From positions 1 through 64,000 of the forward strand of contig CAJNYU010002424.1 in NCBI GenBank assembly GCA_905331475.1: 64,000 nucleotides of DNA, in the 5' to 3' direction. The position numbers and the translations under genes are program-made. Each line of letters opens with the position of its first letter. Position 1 is the first letter of the stretch. Under the pieces are notes generated by a model. It was not told where the DNA came from. It made no database searches and saw only the letters and a program-made list of their open reading frames with translations. Origin of the DNA: Rotaria socialis. Its lineage: Eukaryota > Rotifera > Eurotatoria > Philodinida > Philodinidae. Below are positions 11,501 through 23,998 of this stretch, in pieces.

Positions 11501-14500
11501 ATTGAAATACAAAAATAATTTTCTGTATTGACTTTTAATAATGGCCTTTAAGTGTTCAAATGTTGAGTGAATATGATGTGCTAAGATTTTTATTTTCATT
11601 GGGTCATCTTTTATTTCTCTAGGACGAGTTTCATCAGTAAATGATCTATCAAAATTGAAGCTTTTATCAAAACAACTCAATTGACTTTATCTCATCAGCT
11701 CTGGAAGTATACTTAATTTAGGCAGTTTTTTGAAAGGAACAATTCGTTCAGAGTAGACAATTACAAAGACGACTATTATCGAGTTTAAATTCAGCATTTA
11801 GATTTCCAGTATCGTTAACTTTCATTTCATTTTTATCATATGGAATCGTTTAGTTTTGACACCGAGTCGAACTCATCGAGATCTATTGCATTAAGAACTT
11901 GCCTAAAAGCAAGGCTATAGCAAAAACTACAGTTGCCTATTTTTTACCGACCGAAAATTATTCAAAAAAGAGCACCCGTGGAATACTTCGTGGCTGGTTA
12001 TTAGTTCTAATGAAGCTTTTAAAATGAAGATCGTGTTCTTTCGATTTTATATCGAAAATAAAATCATTCTTCACATGACTGACTACACATCAGTCAAATA
12101 TGACTAAGATAACAATGAATGATTAAGAAGAAATTATTTGCTTACATTGTCACGTATAGTAGTTGACATCGTTCCAACGCCATCAGTAAAATTATATTTA
12201 TTATCATCTGTATGAATATCCTCAATATATTCAACTTTTTCTGATGGAATCTGTAAAGAATAATTTAAAACTTAATCACGATATAATAATTTAGTTTTCT
12301 ACTTGAATAGTTGCTTCAGCACTTGTAAAACATTGTGCAATGCGTGCGGCATGTTTAGCAACAATTCGTTCTTCTTGAAAATCTCCCATCCAAGCAAATG
12401 CCTCTTCAAATGAAAAATTCGTTTCACCATCATTATGATAAAACCAAAATTGTTTATCTTTTAATTGTGATTGTGAATGATGTAAATAACGATATGTTCG
12501 ACCTTTTGTACCTAAATCAAAACCTGATTCAAGTAGCATTTCAGTTTTCCAACGTAAAGCACGATCTAGAATGAAAAATAAAACATTTTATTAACTAGGA
12601 AATTTCATATTTTCGTTAAAACATACAATCATGAGGAAATAGATCCATTGTACCATTTTCATCTTTAACATCAACAAGAGCAAACATAAGATTTCCACCA
12701 AATTTCGATTCACGTAAAACTCGATTTGTTTTAACTAATTTAAATGGATTCACACATATTGTTGTTGGCGTTAATGTTACGGATGGTACATAAGCATAAT
12801 TGCGAGGTGGTGTACGAATACTCCAACGTTCTTGTTGACTGTCATCATTTTTCATACCTTGTTGACGATGATTATTAATTGAATACGAGGGTGGCGAAGG
12901 TAGAAATACTGTTTGTGCAACGATTTTTTCTCGATAACGACGTAATTCACCGAGTAAATCAATAAAATAATATTCACTTGAACGACGCCATATATGAAGT
13001 GATGCCTAGATAATAAAACCTGTGATAATGGTATCTAATATTGTCTTTCAAAAATGGAAAACACGCTAAAAAACACTCGATTTTTGACAAGAAAAACCGA
13101 TATAAAATTATACAAATTGAATGTTGTGTAAAACCGCTACGGGCTTCGATTGTGGTAGCATGCACATAAATAACGAACGGAGTCAAAAGTTTGCCAAGCA
13201 AATATTTATTCTTTTTTTTTGAAAGTCAAACTTTAATCAAAAGTTATATTAAAATGATGAAACATGATGATTTTAGATGAATGAAGATAGATTTTCAAGT
13301 CCAATGTCAATATTAATTAAGCTTTATTAATCACTTATTTTATCTCTTAATGAAAATATAATAATATAGATTAAAATCTTTGAGTTTACATAAGTTGTCA
13401 AAAATCAGAAAATATTTATCATTTTATAATCTTTTAAGTAAATACGAAATTTACATTTCTTTAACCAAACAAACATATTGGTGGTTCGTTTCTTACTTAT
13501 TCATTTAAGAAATTACCTGATAAAATTCATCATCATCTCCAATAGAATTCATTTGTTGAATAAAATCTGCTGTTAACCGTTGTTGAAAACGATATCCAAT
13601 AGACATTAACATTTGCCAACAATACTGTTTAACAAATGATGTTGTTTCATTCGACATAAATAGTGATGATATAGAAGAAAAATCTATAGATGATGGTATA
13701 CTTATTATAATACCAAAACAATCATATATATGATTGCGATGAAAAAAATCAATAAACTGTGTGTAACATGAATTTAAACGTTGTAATTGTTCAGAACGAT
13801 GTTCATCAGTAGTATTCGTTATCATGTTATTATAATCGAATGAATTTGAAAGCGAAATAGATAGACGAATCGTTGAATAGAACGGTTGTGATTCTCGAGG
13901 TGCAGTACGAGTATATGACATATTTGATTCAGCTATTTTACGTAATATAGGATCGATTTCTACATAGAAAAAAAAATGATCAATTAAAATTTTCTCTATT
14001 TTGTTAGTTCGACCTTTTACCATCATCATTAATATTGAGAGACTTTGTTGAATTAACAGCTTCATGATCAATAGGATTTCCATTCATATTAATAAATAGT
14101 GTAAAACCATCGGTTTGCGTCATTATAACAGCACATCTATCCATAATTTCGGCTTTAAGTGTTTTCCGCAGTCTTTTTTCTTTAGAACCATAATCAATTT
14201 CAATTTTATCATGATAAAAAACTAGACGCCATGGATCCTTTATTTGTGTTGGTATATCCCATATATATTTATCTATACCAACAAGTGCACCTCCAGTATA
14301 TTCGATATCGAAACCATTGTTAGCATAAAACTTTCCTAATTTAATATTTTTGCGAATAACCTCTGGTGTTGTTGCTGGTGTAAATGGGACTGGTTGTTGT
14401 TGTAGTGGTTGACATTTTTTATATGATATCCAAAATGGCGGTAATATAGATAAATGATTTTGTAATAATTTTAATTTTGATATAACATGATTAATGGTTA

Positions 14501-14699
14501 TTTCATCGTGATTAAATTCAAATGGGATTGTATAAGAACGAAGACCGCCGAAGTACCAGTGATGGTGATCAGTATTAGGCGGTGACTGTGATGATAGATG
14601 GCTATATAGCTGTTTAAAATCGAATGATGAAGATGATAAATCAACAATTATACTCAGTTGGGCACAAAGTGAAGAATAAGAAGATATGCTGTCAGACAT
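8544..14699 (-). CDS. cellular RNA-dependent RNA polymerase (RDR/EGO-1/QDE-1 family)
   Basis: Copies RNA into dsRNA or short antisense RNA to amplify small-RNA silencing. Eleven exons (14699-14021, 13959-13517, 13005-12627, 12565-12303, 12250-12146, 11357-11183, 11087-10725, 10665-10396, 10332-9937, 9759-9196, 9124-8544) join in frame to 1405 aa. Family landmarks in order: [15 protein letters not shown] (about 447-461), [10 protein letters not shown] (608-617), [29 protein letters not shown], and the catalytic DLDGDEY (890-896), whose Gly codon is split by a phase-1 intron. All three Mg-binding Asp are present, so the enzyme looks intact. The first ~370 residues have no domain I recognise. 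An acceptor-like ...TTATTATAG directly abuts the ATG. Two introns are long (511 and 788 nt); the rest are about 45-180 nt. Metazoan RdRPs are patchy (nematodes, bdelloids, tardigrades, some others). Alternative: none plausible given the motif set. Confidence 0.93.
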
Positions 14700-14701
14700 C
14701 T
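14700..14701 (-). promoter_or_regulatory. splice-acceptor AG directly before RdRP start codon
   Basis: On the minus strand the sequence TCTCATTATTATAG is followed immediately by the ATG of the RdRP. A (GA)n tract on the plus strand at about 14715-14736 forms the pyrimidine (CT)n run upstream of this acceptor. It could end a 5' UTR intron or be a spliced-leader trans-splice site. Confidence 0.5.
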
Positions 14702-17700
14702 ATAATAATGAGAAAGAGAGAGAGAGAGAGAGAGAGGTTAAGAATGGGTGTTTTTTTTTATTATGAAGAGAATTTATATAAAGATGATTTCTAAGACTGA
14801 GAGTCTAATAAGTGAACGAGCGCCTTATTTGTGTTTCTTTTCTTTGATTTCAACATTTCAAATGATCAACTCCCTTAAAATTTCGTATCAACATCGTTAT
14901 TCAATAGAGCGTACCATCGAGGCAAAAAGGGCATGCCATTATTTCTCGTCATACCTATGAGCCGTCAAACTTTGTTCCCAGGACATCGAAGGACAAACAA
15001 TAATAAATCAATTAAATAGAAAAAGCAAGTGATCAGCTTCAATTAAAACAAATATTTTTTTTATCAAGTACTATTCAATTATAAAAATATATTCAATGTC
15101 TAATTTGAGTACTATGTAAATAATTTACAAAAAAACGAAGAATATCTCAACCGTACGACTTTATTCTACCAAATCGATGAAGTCAACCCATACTCCTAGT
15201 AAAATACTATTTCGCATCAAGGATAGTATTTTATTTTTCATATTTAAAATAATACGAAAAACGCATGTAATATTTTTTGCTGCTATTTTTATCTTAAATC
15301 GAGTGCATATACAATCGTAGTATGACCCCTTCATGATATCTTACAAATATTAAGCTATCGATCAATGAATCATTCATCTTATTCTTTTTTCAAATATAAC
15401 ATCGTACTTGAAAAATAAATAAAATTCAAAGAATGTATATACCTATCGTTTATTCTCAACTCATTTTTAAAGAACTACCAATAAACACGAAAAAAAAATT
15501 CTTCTAAATTGTGAAAAAAAAATGTTGGTGGTAAAAGAATTTTGAACAATGCTTAGTAGAAGTTTTTTTCTCTCATTGAAATCGACTTGCTTTATTTCTT
15601 TTATTTGCCGACTGTAGTAGTATGATTATTGACATTATTATATAAAGCGGGACGTCCAAGACAAGTGCACATGTGTACGTACGACTTCAGAGAAAAAAAT
15701 GTGCACTGAGTGAAAGAGAAGAAATAATGAGAAAAAGAAACGTTTCATTTGTCGTGTCTTCGTTTTATCTACTGTACCAACATGTTGATGCATGCAGAGG
15801 TATTCGACCTTTTCAAAATGAAAACAACATTGAAACTATTAGTTTTGACATTGCCACAGGTATGTTTGATAGAACCATTAGTTAATGTTGTTATTGGAAT
15901 GTTTTAATGGAATTACTTTACAGTTTTGCTTTGCACATGTTTTTATACTTAATATATCTAAAGAAAAAATTAAAGCTAAAATAAAAAAGACAATGATGCA
16001 TGGCGATTCACTTGTAAATTTTCTTGGTATGATTGTGCTTCGGCCCATGTGCTTATTCTATGCGAAAAGAAAAATGATGGGCTATTTACGTATTTATATT
16101 TCGACATTGCACGACGTTCTGTCCGTTAGCGATATAGCACGACAAAAGAAAAGAAGAAAGTAGAAAGAGGACAGGCTAACGAACAGCTCGAAAATCACGT
16201 CACCAAATAAATAACATTGAAAATATGACTAGTTTCATAAATGACGAGAGATTAGACCTAGTTTGAAATTCGATTCGAGGGTGTGAATAATGGTTTCAGA
16301 ACACATATTCAATAGCAAATTGTAGCTAGTATGCGCGAGAAACTCTGAGTTGAAAAAGGTTTTAGACGGGTCATATTTCGACTGACTGAATTGATCAGCA
16401 GAGTATCAAAGATTTAGTGAAAGTCTGAATATTGAGGAGGCTTCTAGTTAGGGAGCTACAAGCAAAAGTTTTGAAAATAAAGTTCAGATGAACATAATCG
16501 ATTATAACTGATATTGAGAATATGGCGGTATCCTATGTGAAATTGACTCGATACTGTTGATTGTTCTTATTACTTTTGCAGAAAATATGTGTTTAGGTTT
16601 TGTTGGCAAATGTTTTGACAATACCAATATCGAGGCTATGTTCTTCGAAGTTAATGAGAACTTGATTATCTTATATCGTTATGTCAATAAAAATTACAGA
16701 AATTATCACATTGATTACGAAATCTCTGATAGTTAACAGAAAACTGATGATAAGGATATTTTTGTGTCAAGAAATTTCTCTGTTTAGAATCAATATTGGT
16801 TTCATATTTAACGTTTTATTTAGCATGGAAAATGATATAAACTATATTGTTAGGCTATTCAAAGAAGGTGTTTTAAAAGATCCATAAGTATTTCATACAG
16901 CCCAGTTCGACAAATAAAAATACTTATGGATCATCTTTTAATGTCAGCATGATAGGCACTATTTTATTCAAGCGCTGGACAAAATGTATTCCACGGGAAA
17001 TTATCATATAATATTCAGATGACTCGTAATGGTGTGTGATCGATCAATCCATCGATAACATTATTGTTCATCTTACGATTTTAAACAGATACGAAAACAA
17101 TTTATGATTCATTCATTAATCGTAGGATTTCTGGCGAATAACTATGATAGAAAAAAACATACAAAGAAAGTAAAATTTAATTCAATCAATGACACTCGAT
17201 TTATTCAGAAGTTGACCTGAAAGAGAAAAACACCAGAATGAAAGAAAGAAAAATGAGAATAAGTTTGTATTTAAGAACATGACACTTATGTTAAAGCATA
17301 GTGGTAGATTTTGATAGGTTGTGAGAACGACAATCGAAGTAAAAAGAGAAAAGAAAGATATGTAAAATAACGTTGTATTGAAGGTGTCTAGTATGTTGGC
17401 ATGCGTATGCAAAAGCAACCGACCATGAATCATACATACCTCTTCTATTTATATGTATGCAATTGAAAGATCGAGAGGGCGACACAGAGTGCAGAATTTT
17501 TACGTATTCAAAATGATAGATTTCATAGAAAGAGTTTCAAGCAATGCAAACAAGAAAAAAAACGAAACCCCAGCTATGTCATATTATGAACTACGCATGA
17601 AACTATATTGCCCTCATGTATATCGTATTTTTTCTAGTAGCTCCAGTAAATTATATATGAAGTAAACATTTTCGTCGGTTTCTTTTTCGTTTATTATTTC

Positions 17701-18092
17701 AACTTCATCGACTATTTCATCCAGTGGAATATTTTATTTCTAATTTCAAGCACACGATGAAGTAAAATCTTTCATTCGAAATAATGCGGTCAACTATTTT
17801 GCAAAGATATATTAGTTTTACTTCACTATGGTAATTTTCATGGCTGATCTTGCATATAGAGAAATGTAAGATGTTCAACAGGAATATCATCTATTGGAAA
17901 ATTTCTCTACGTTTACAAATAAATATTTTAATATCTTTCCAAATCATTTATCTTCAATAAATAATTGAATAAACTAGAACGTTAACATAAACGAAATTAT
18001 TTCATTTTTAGGAGCACTCAAAAAAGTAAATGAGTTTATATAAGTGTTTCGAATGAATACTAAAATATCGCCTTGAAACAACACAATCATAA
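14702..18092. other. gene-poor region right of RdRP
   Basis: Several short frames (for example 15673-16163 and 16681-16887) lack family resemblance and are AT-driven. A hairpin at 16873-16940 is listed separately. I see no RNA gene or complete mobile element. The RdRP promoter presumably lies in the first few hundred bases. Confidence 0.5.
16873..16940. repeat. inverted repeat able to form a hairpin
   Basis: The left arm TTAAAAGATCCATAAGTATT (16873-16892) pairs with a right arm at about 16915-16940 that is complementary except for a 2-nt bulge, with a ~22-nt loop between them. No target duplication was seen. It could be a tiny foldback element or a structured non-coding RNA precursor; the sequence alone does not decide. 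Confidence 0.6.
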
Positions 18093-18194
18093 CCCTGGTC
18101 CACTCTCCCCCGACGACTCCCCGCAAAATAATGAAATCCCCGGGGATTCGCCAGGGGACTCCCTGGGGATTCTTCTAGGAAGAGTTGATTAGGG
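18093..18194. mobile_element. MITE, copy 2 of a ~100-bp family
   Basis: A 102-bp copy of the element at 397-497. The ends read CCCTGGTCCACTCTCCCC and, reverse-complemented at the right, CCCTAATCAACTCTTCC. The shared core includes GAAATCCC, GGGGA(T/C)TC and GGATTCTTCTAGGAAGAGTTGA, the last nearly identical in both copies. Flanks are AA on both sides instead of TA, perhaps a decayed target site. Divergence is roughly one base in six, so the copies are not recent. Confidence 0.75.
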
Positions 18195-19036
18195 AATGCA
18201 AAATTTTTCTATGAATCAGTACATGTTTTTTTAAATTTCATTTTTCATTAAAAAAAAATATTACCAGAATTTCTTTTTCATTCTCGACCATGTTTACGAT
18301 TGCTTTCTGATCCCGATATGCCAAATCTACTATATGCACTGCTTTGAATAATTAACATAGCAAAGTAATATAGTGAAATTGTTCCACTGAAATGCAGCTT
18401 GTATCAGATACAAGTAAAACTATCACATATTCACCTGGAAACTTGGTGGAGAGTTTCGCTTTATTCGTTGATTTCTATCAAACAAAGGTTACTCGATAAA
18501 ATACGAGCATATTATTTTTCTCGTTTACTACATTATCAATGTAGACTGCCTCTTTATACCAATAGTATCATTCAAGGCACAAGTATTAGTCATTCTATAT
18601 TATCATTTCGAAATCAATAACAAAATATAATGTTTTGAAAAATGCTGAATATTGACAAAACAGAGGCTAATGATGCGTATGAATATAGATATATTTCTAA
18701 GAGCACATGCTTCAGCATCAGTTTCTAATGAAATCCGTAATCAATCAATAGATTTTTGAGTCGTAAAATACACAAAAGGACATACGCGTTAGATATACCG
18801 ATTAACAATATTCGATTTTCGATAAAACTGTTTTCTATTTTCTTAACCTTCACAAGGGGGTACGTCACTAGAAGGAGCGATTATTGCCGTTATGCTATGC
18901 AATTTGAAATTCGGTTGTTTGCCTACATCGTGTAAATAGTATCATTGAGGTAAACGTTAATACTGGATATTTTTGTAACGTCATTGTGTTCGTAATATCC
19001 ATGAATATTTTAAGTTCTGATACAAAACGAGAACGA
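18195..19036. other. non-coding stretch
   Basis: A 73-codon frame at 18399-18620 has no family resemblance and alternative frames are full of stops. Nothing else is visible. Confidence 0.45.
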
Positions 19037-19721
19037 TCAATAACAATACTTGAATTGTAAAATGATGTTGGACAGTAACAAAGCCATCACCAAATAACAT
19101 AAATACTCATTTGTATTCCAATTTTTTTCAAGACAGGCTATTGTGGTTGTCGATGTAACATTGCTTTCTGTTGAGATAAACAATACAATAAACAAATTGT
19201 TCCTATAATCATAACTAATTGCGGTACAAAAAGAAATTATTAAAAGCCATGGAATCACATAACTTGTAATAATTGACGATACCATGTTAATAAACCAGTT
19301 TTATGAAATAGTAAAAAAAGTCTTTCAATACTTGTATATAATAGCGATGTTATCATACCAATATTTATCGTTAATTAATGAATAGCTGATACTTCACAAA
19401 TATCTATATAATAGGAAAATACTTGTAAGTAATCCCCAATTAAAAAAATAGGTGCTCTAATTAATGATGAAATTAACCAATAGATTAACATAAAATAAAA
19501 CTAAAATTAACTATTAATATATATTATGTTTTTCAATCCTATGTTACTTACGATATATGTAGAGTGAGTTCGTAAATGAGCTTCTCTTAAATATTTAACT
19601 ATACATAAAATACTAAAATTGTTCCGATAGTAATTGCGACGGAGTCAGCAATCATAAGTGACCGACCTAGTTTTAATCGTACAATTGGAATATCATTTGA
19701 AGCTTGATTTTCAACATTCAT
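19037..19721 (-). pseudogene. decayed rhodopsin-like 7TM receptor (GPCR) gene
   Basis: Read on the minus strand, several frames give pieces of one 7TM receptor. The first piece, from ATG at 19721, contains a hydrophobic helix (LMIADSVAITIGTILVF) and LREAHLRTHSTYI, ending at a plausible donor. After it come a membrane helix (FYFMLIYWLISSLI), DICEVSAIH with the Cys expected before helix 3, and NIGMITSLLYTSIERLFLLF followed by TWYRQLL, where SIER sits at the usual DRY position. The last piece has further helices (IPWLLIISFCTAI) and ITESNVT-like loop residues. Stops in the first and middle pieces and a frame change before the last mean it cannot make a full receptor. This is the pattern of the large, rapidly turning-over receptor families of bdelloids. 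Exact ligand class cannot be told. Confidence 0.65.
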
Positions 19722-20132
19722 TCTTATTGTGTTATACACAGTTTAATTAAATGAAATTATCTAGTATTTATTGAATTTGGTCGGAGAAAAATAATAATAA
19801 AAGAATATTAATAATGATAACTGTTCACGATCACGTTTTTTATTGTTAATACAAAACAAATTTGTATTGTTGATAAATGAGCATAGAAAAAAATTTCATT
19901 ACGCGAATTCTCTTTCGAACAGGCCCACGCAATTCTATATAATTATTTTTAAAATTAAAAATAACTTTATTAAATGATATTTTCCACGTAGTCGTAAATG
20001 CTTTTGATTCTTGGAACTCTAAATTGAACATACAAATCTCACGCTAATTTCTATAATGTAAACATGTTGTCATTTTCAGAATGAATTTTAAGCTGGTATT
20101 GTTCAATTGATCGTTCAAATTCGAGTAATATT

Positions 20133-21571
20133 CTGGCCTCGGATTCGTCCTATATTTCCTATATTTAAAAAAATTCCTATTTTTTCTCCTGTATTTCGAT
20201 GAATTTTCCTGTATTTCCTATAAAAATGAAAAAAAGTAGAAAATTGCTAAAAACCGCTCTTGTTTTAGTATAATTTTCGTGTTTTTTAAACAGATCTATT
20301 CGATAATTATTGATTCTTTTGTATTCTTAGAATTTTTTTGAAAGGACTCTATTTTATTTACAATTTCTTTTCACATTATCAAACGGACTAAATGAAAATA
20401 ACTGACTATTTTAAGTGAAGATATTCAAACAAAGTAAAATAGTCTTTATAAATAGTTGTGTGTTTTTTAAAAGCTTTTATTGTTGTCTATCGTATGCAGT
20501 TACGTAAATGGTTTTGTTCAAGCGTAACGCTGTGACCTTTTCTGACACACTTTGTTTTTCATTATCTTGGAAATTGTGTGAGTTAGAAAGTTCGTTCAAA
20601 CGTGATTTGATGCAACTTGTCATGATATGGTTATGCCATAAAATGACCATTTTTGGATTAAGTCTCTTGGTTATAGAGAGAGGAGTTTTGGTTGCTGGAC
20701 TGTGACATAAAAATACCCTTTTATTCAGGGCCACTAATAAGCTTCAGTTTCTTCTGCAATTGTTTCTCCAAATGAAACACTTCTCGAGTTAGTTTTGTAG
20801 TGCTTTGTGACCAGGCTTTAAAACACTAAAATCGTTTTCTCCAAGCTATTTTTCCTTAGATGAAAAGTGCAATAAAACAACGTGACATTTTTAGTAACGC
20901 TGAGGTACAGTTTTTCTTCACCAATTTTGAAGCACTTAACATGATCAGAGTTATTTGATTTTTATTAGTAATAGTCTTTTCTTTGTAGCTAACCGTTATA
21001 CACAAAAACGAAATTGATACATCTATATGGAAGCTCATGAACGGTAAATTGAGTTAGAAAGTGTATAAGAGTTCACATTGTCCTTAGCTACGAAAGTCAA
21101 AACAAAATAGGCCAGCTTGTAAAGACTGAAATTCTACAACTAACGATCTGTCATTGATATTTTTTGAAAACATTTCTTGGTTAAAAAACTCAAAATACGA
21201 TTTTTGAAAATTTTCATACTCGGTGTGAGTGTAGGTTGATGTGAGTATAAACACAATACAAACCATTACCCACACCCTGATTTATTTTGTATTAGTTTAT
21301 TAATATGTAAATAAACATATTTCGATTGAATTAAATTTTGTCTGACTCATTTAATTTAATTTAAGAAAGAATTAAAATGAAATATTGACAAAAATTTCGT
21401 GCATATGTTAAGTTGACGCAGGAAAAGTTTAAAACAACGTTTAATTCGAATCTAAACAACCAATTTTCGATATCCTATTTTTTCCGATTTTTTACACCTT
21501 TTCCTGTATTTTTAAAAAGTTTGATCCTGTGCTGATTCCTACATTTTCAAAAACTTACAATCCGAGGCCAG
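20133..21571. mobile_element. hAT-like DNA transposon, non-autonomous or decayed
   Basis: A 1439-bp element with perfect 13-bp terminal inverted repeats CTGGCCTCGGATT and a perfect 8-bp target duplication GTAATATT (20125-20132 and 21572-21579). An 8-bp duplication is the hallmark of the hAT superfamily. Subterminal repeats TCCT(A/G)TATTT are clustered at 20147-20225 and TCCT(G/A)(T/C) words at 21475-21555. No intact transposase is present: frames of 65-85 codons at 20477-20734 have no recognisable RNase H-like or BED motifs. The perfect ends and duplication suggest fairly recent insertion; the body may be a deletion derivative mobilised in trans. Confidence 0.82.
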
Positions 21572-21579
21572 GTAATATT

Positions 21580-22538
21580 TCTACGTAAGGTAGGTGCATC
21601 TAATGCAGCAGTATATTCGAAGTTTTAGTTGCTAACAAATGAACCATTTCCGAGATATAGATGCTCTCTGATGATTGAGAAGAGTTACAAAACAGATTTT
21701 TGTTTGAAGACAGTTAACATTGCAGATAAGCTACTTTTTCATGATATTTAATATATTTTAAGTTGATAAGTCAATTCAGTCGAACCTAACAGTCATTTGA
21801 CATTAGAAAAAGTGCAACTAGATTTGTGGAAATACCGATTTCTTTATACGGTTCTAACTAGGAAAATGCTCGATTTTTTACTTTGCAGGTGAAAATCTAT
21901 GTGAATGTGTCAGTAACTGCAAAATTTCAACGTCTTGATATGTATCTGTGAAACATCAATGCTCTCTCGAGTATTATTTGATCATGTCCTACGCGTCTGC
22001 TTTGTTTTTTCAAGAAAATGTTTTCATTGATAAATTGGTTTTTCATGAGAGCTATGTGCATCATGCAGTTCTTAATGACCTGTGAACCATATTATGGAGT
22101 TTGTTTTTTTTTCTAAATTTTATTTCTCATCCCGGTAACAATATTTAGTAAGTCTATATTACATTTACTGTCTGACTGATTGTTTTCTGCAAACATCATG
22201 TGTATTATTGCAAAAAGAAAACGGATTGGCTTCACATATTTGCTTCGACGAAAAAGCAGTGTATGTATTCGATAAATTTAATATTCAGTTTATTTCTATT
22301 ACTAAATTTTTCATATAAATTGTTAATGTTTTTAGAAACAGAAACAAAAAGAAATGAAGATTCAATTAAAACTAATTCGCTTAATGAGGAATCTATGTGT
22401 TGACAGAAAATAAAATAAAACTAGATCAGGAAAAGCATATTTAGATCACCATTTTCTATCACATCTTATATGAGACGTTTGATGTAGAAGAGAGAAAAAA
22501 AACGAAAAACAGTTTGTTTAAACAAAATTTGAATTAAA
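21580..22538. other. non-coding, 3' flank of phosphate carrier
   Basis: No supported coding frame. The right end is the 3' UTR side of the minus-strand phosphate-carrier gene. Confidence 0.5.
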
Positions 22539-23998
22539 TTATTTGCCACCAGTTGTTCCCATGCCCAAAGCTGTTTTGAACGTATCATAAATCCACCATT
22601 GAAGACCAGTCAATGTACCAATCATAATTATACGAGTGCCAAGACCCTGAAAACGTAAAATAAAATAAAATAGCAATCAATTGTATCCTCATTTCAAATA
22701 AACACAATGCAAACCTTGGTTGCTAGTTTAACAAAACCAGTTTCATTAATAATTTGTCCTAAACTTTTGCCTTTATTTGCAGGTTTACCAAGAAGAGATA
22801 CAACTGAATCAGCCGGATGTGAAACAATAGCACAAATAACACCAGCTGAATAACCGGAAGCAAATGTAACACCGAGTTGTGTTGTTTTTGAATATGAATC
22901 TTTTGGTTGTGTAAAAATATGTGTATAGAATAATTGTACGATCTAAAATATTCTTCCATGCAAACTGAATAATTCTTATTTAAGAAACTAACTTTTTCGA
23001 AGAAGAAAAATTTTGCTACTGTATAAGGTACTTGTCGTGACCATAATGGTATAATTGATCGGTATGGAAAGCCAGTTTCTACTCGTTGAGCATTCATTTG
23101 CGACCAAGCTTGACCAAAAGCTACTGGAAATGTGCCATGCGGTGCTGTTTGTACTTTGACCTTAACCATTTCAAATGGGCATAAAGCGAGATCAGCAAAG
23201 AATTCAGCTGATGCTGATGCTGCACACCAAACCAAACCTTTGTATTTTTCGAAATTATCTTTACCAAGCATATTAGCATATTGATCTTTGAACACCTCGT
23301 AGAGACCATATTTGAGTGCTCCTTGTGCTGAATAACCAAAAAATGTTGGTAACCAACCTTTCCATATAGCTTGACTTCCTTCTTCAGCAATAATCAATCG
23401 GAGACCTTTGACTAAACCTTTGTATTTATCCGGATTGACCTGTTGAGAAAAATAAACAAAATTTTTATACATTTAAAACAGTTAGACAATAAGACATTGA
23501 TGGATACATTTATGAATCGAATTTGGTCACATTCGCTGCCTAGGAGAAAATTTCCACCTAATCCTTTCTACCCTAGATGTACTTTTAATGAAAGAAAAAC
23601 AACCCAGCAGACTTCACTATGTACACAGAACAGAGAAATTTATTAAGTGCATTCTTTTTCTTAATGCTGGTTGCAACTTCAAGGACAAATTACGAATATG
23701 AGGACGTAATAGGTATTCATTCTTAGATTTTTCTAAAATAAATTCAGAAAAGTTTCTCATTTAATGCTCGTTCATCTTTTTTACATAAATAGTATTTTAT
23801 TTTAAAACCACTTACTTGCATATTACATTTTGTAACATCGAGTGGACAAATAGCTGTGTGCGTAAGACCACACGCAAGAATACCACCAAGAATACATTTT
23901 GAATAATAGGATGAATTATGTGGAACATGACCAGCGAACCGAGAATCCCATTTAGCTACTGTTCCTGTTGATGCTGATGGATTGCTTGGTACGCCCAT
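22539..23998 (-). CDS. SLC25A3: mitochondrial phosphate carrier (SLC25A3 family)
   Basis: Inner-membrane carrier importing phosphate with a proton for ATP synthesis. Exons 23998-23816, 23439-22993, 22942-22715 and 22646-22539 give 321 aa. The three mitochondrial-carrier repeats are visible through [11 protein letters not shown] in repeat 1, [12 protein letters not shown] in repeat 2 and [10 protein letters not shown] in repeat 3, the last being characteristic of phosphate carriers. [12 protein letters not shown] and [16 protein letters not shown] match the family closely, and [19 protein letters not shown] ends the third repeat. Mammalian precursors are about 360 aa with a presequence; here only about 30 residues precede repeat 1, so the targeting sequence is short. 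The start is the first ATG of the frame, 9 nt after an acceptor-like TTTACAG, with a stop further upstream in frame. Confidence 0.93.

Noticed and set aside
12974-13201. Minus-strand frame inside the second RdRP intron
   Set aside because: Only its end overlaps the true exon; the upstream part does not resemble RdRP and is followed by a good acceptor.
15673-16163. Two adjacent plus-strand frames of 70 and 92 codons
   Set aside because: No splice logic joins them and no resemblance to known proteins.
18399-18620. 73-codon plus frame
   Set aside because: No family match; neighbouring frames are equally open in places and full of stops overall.
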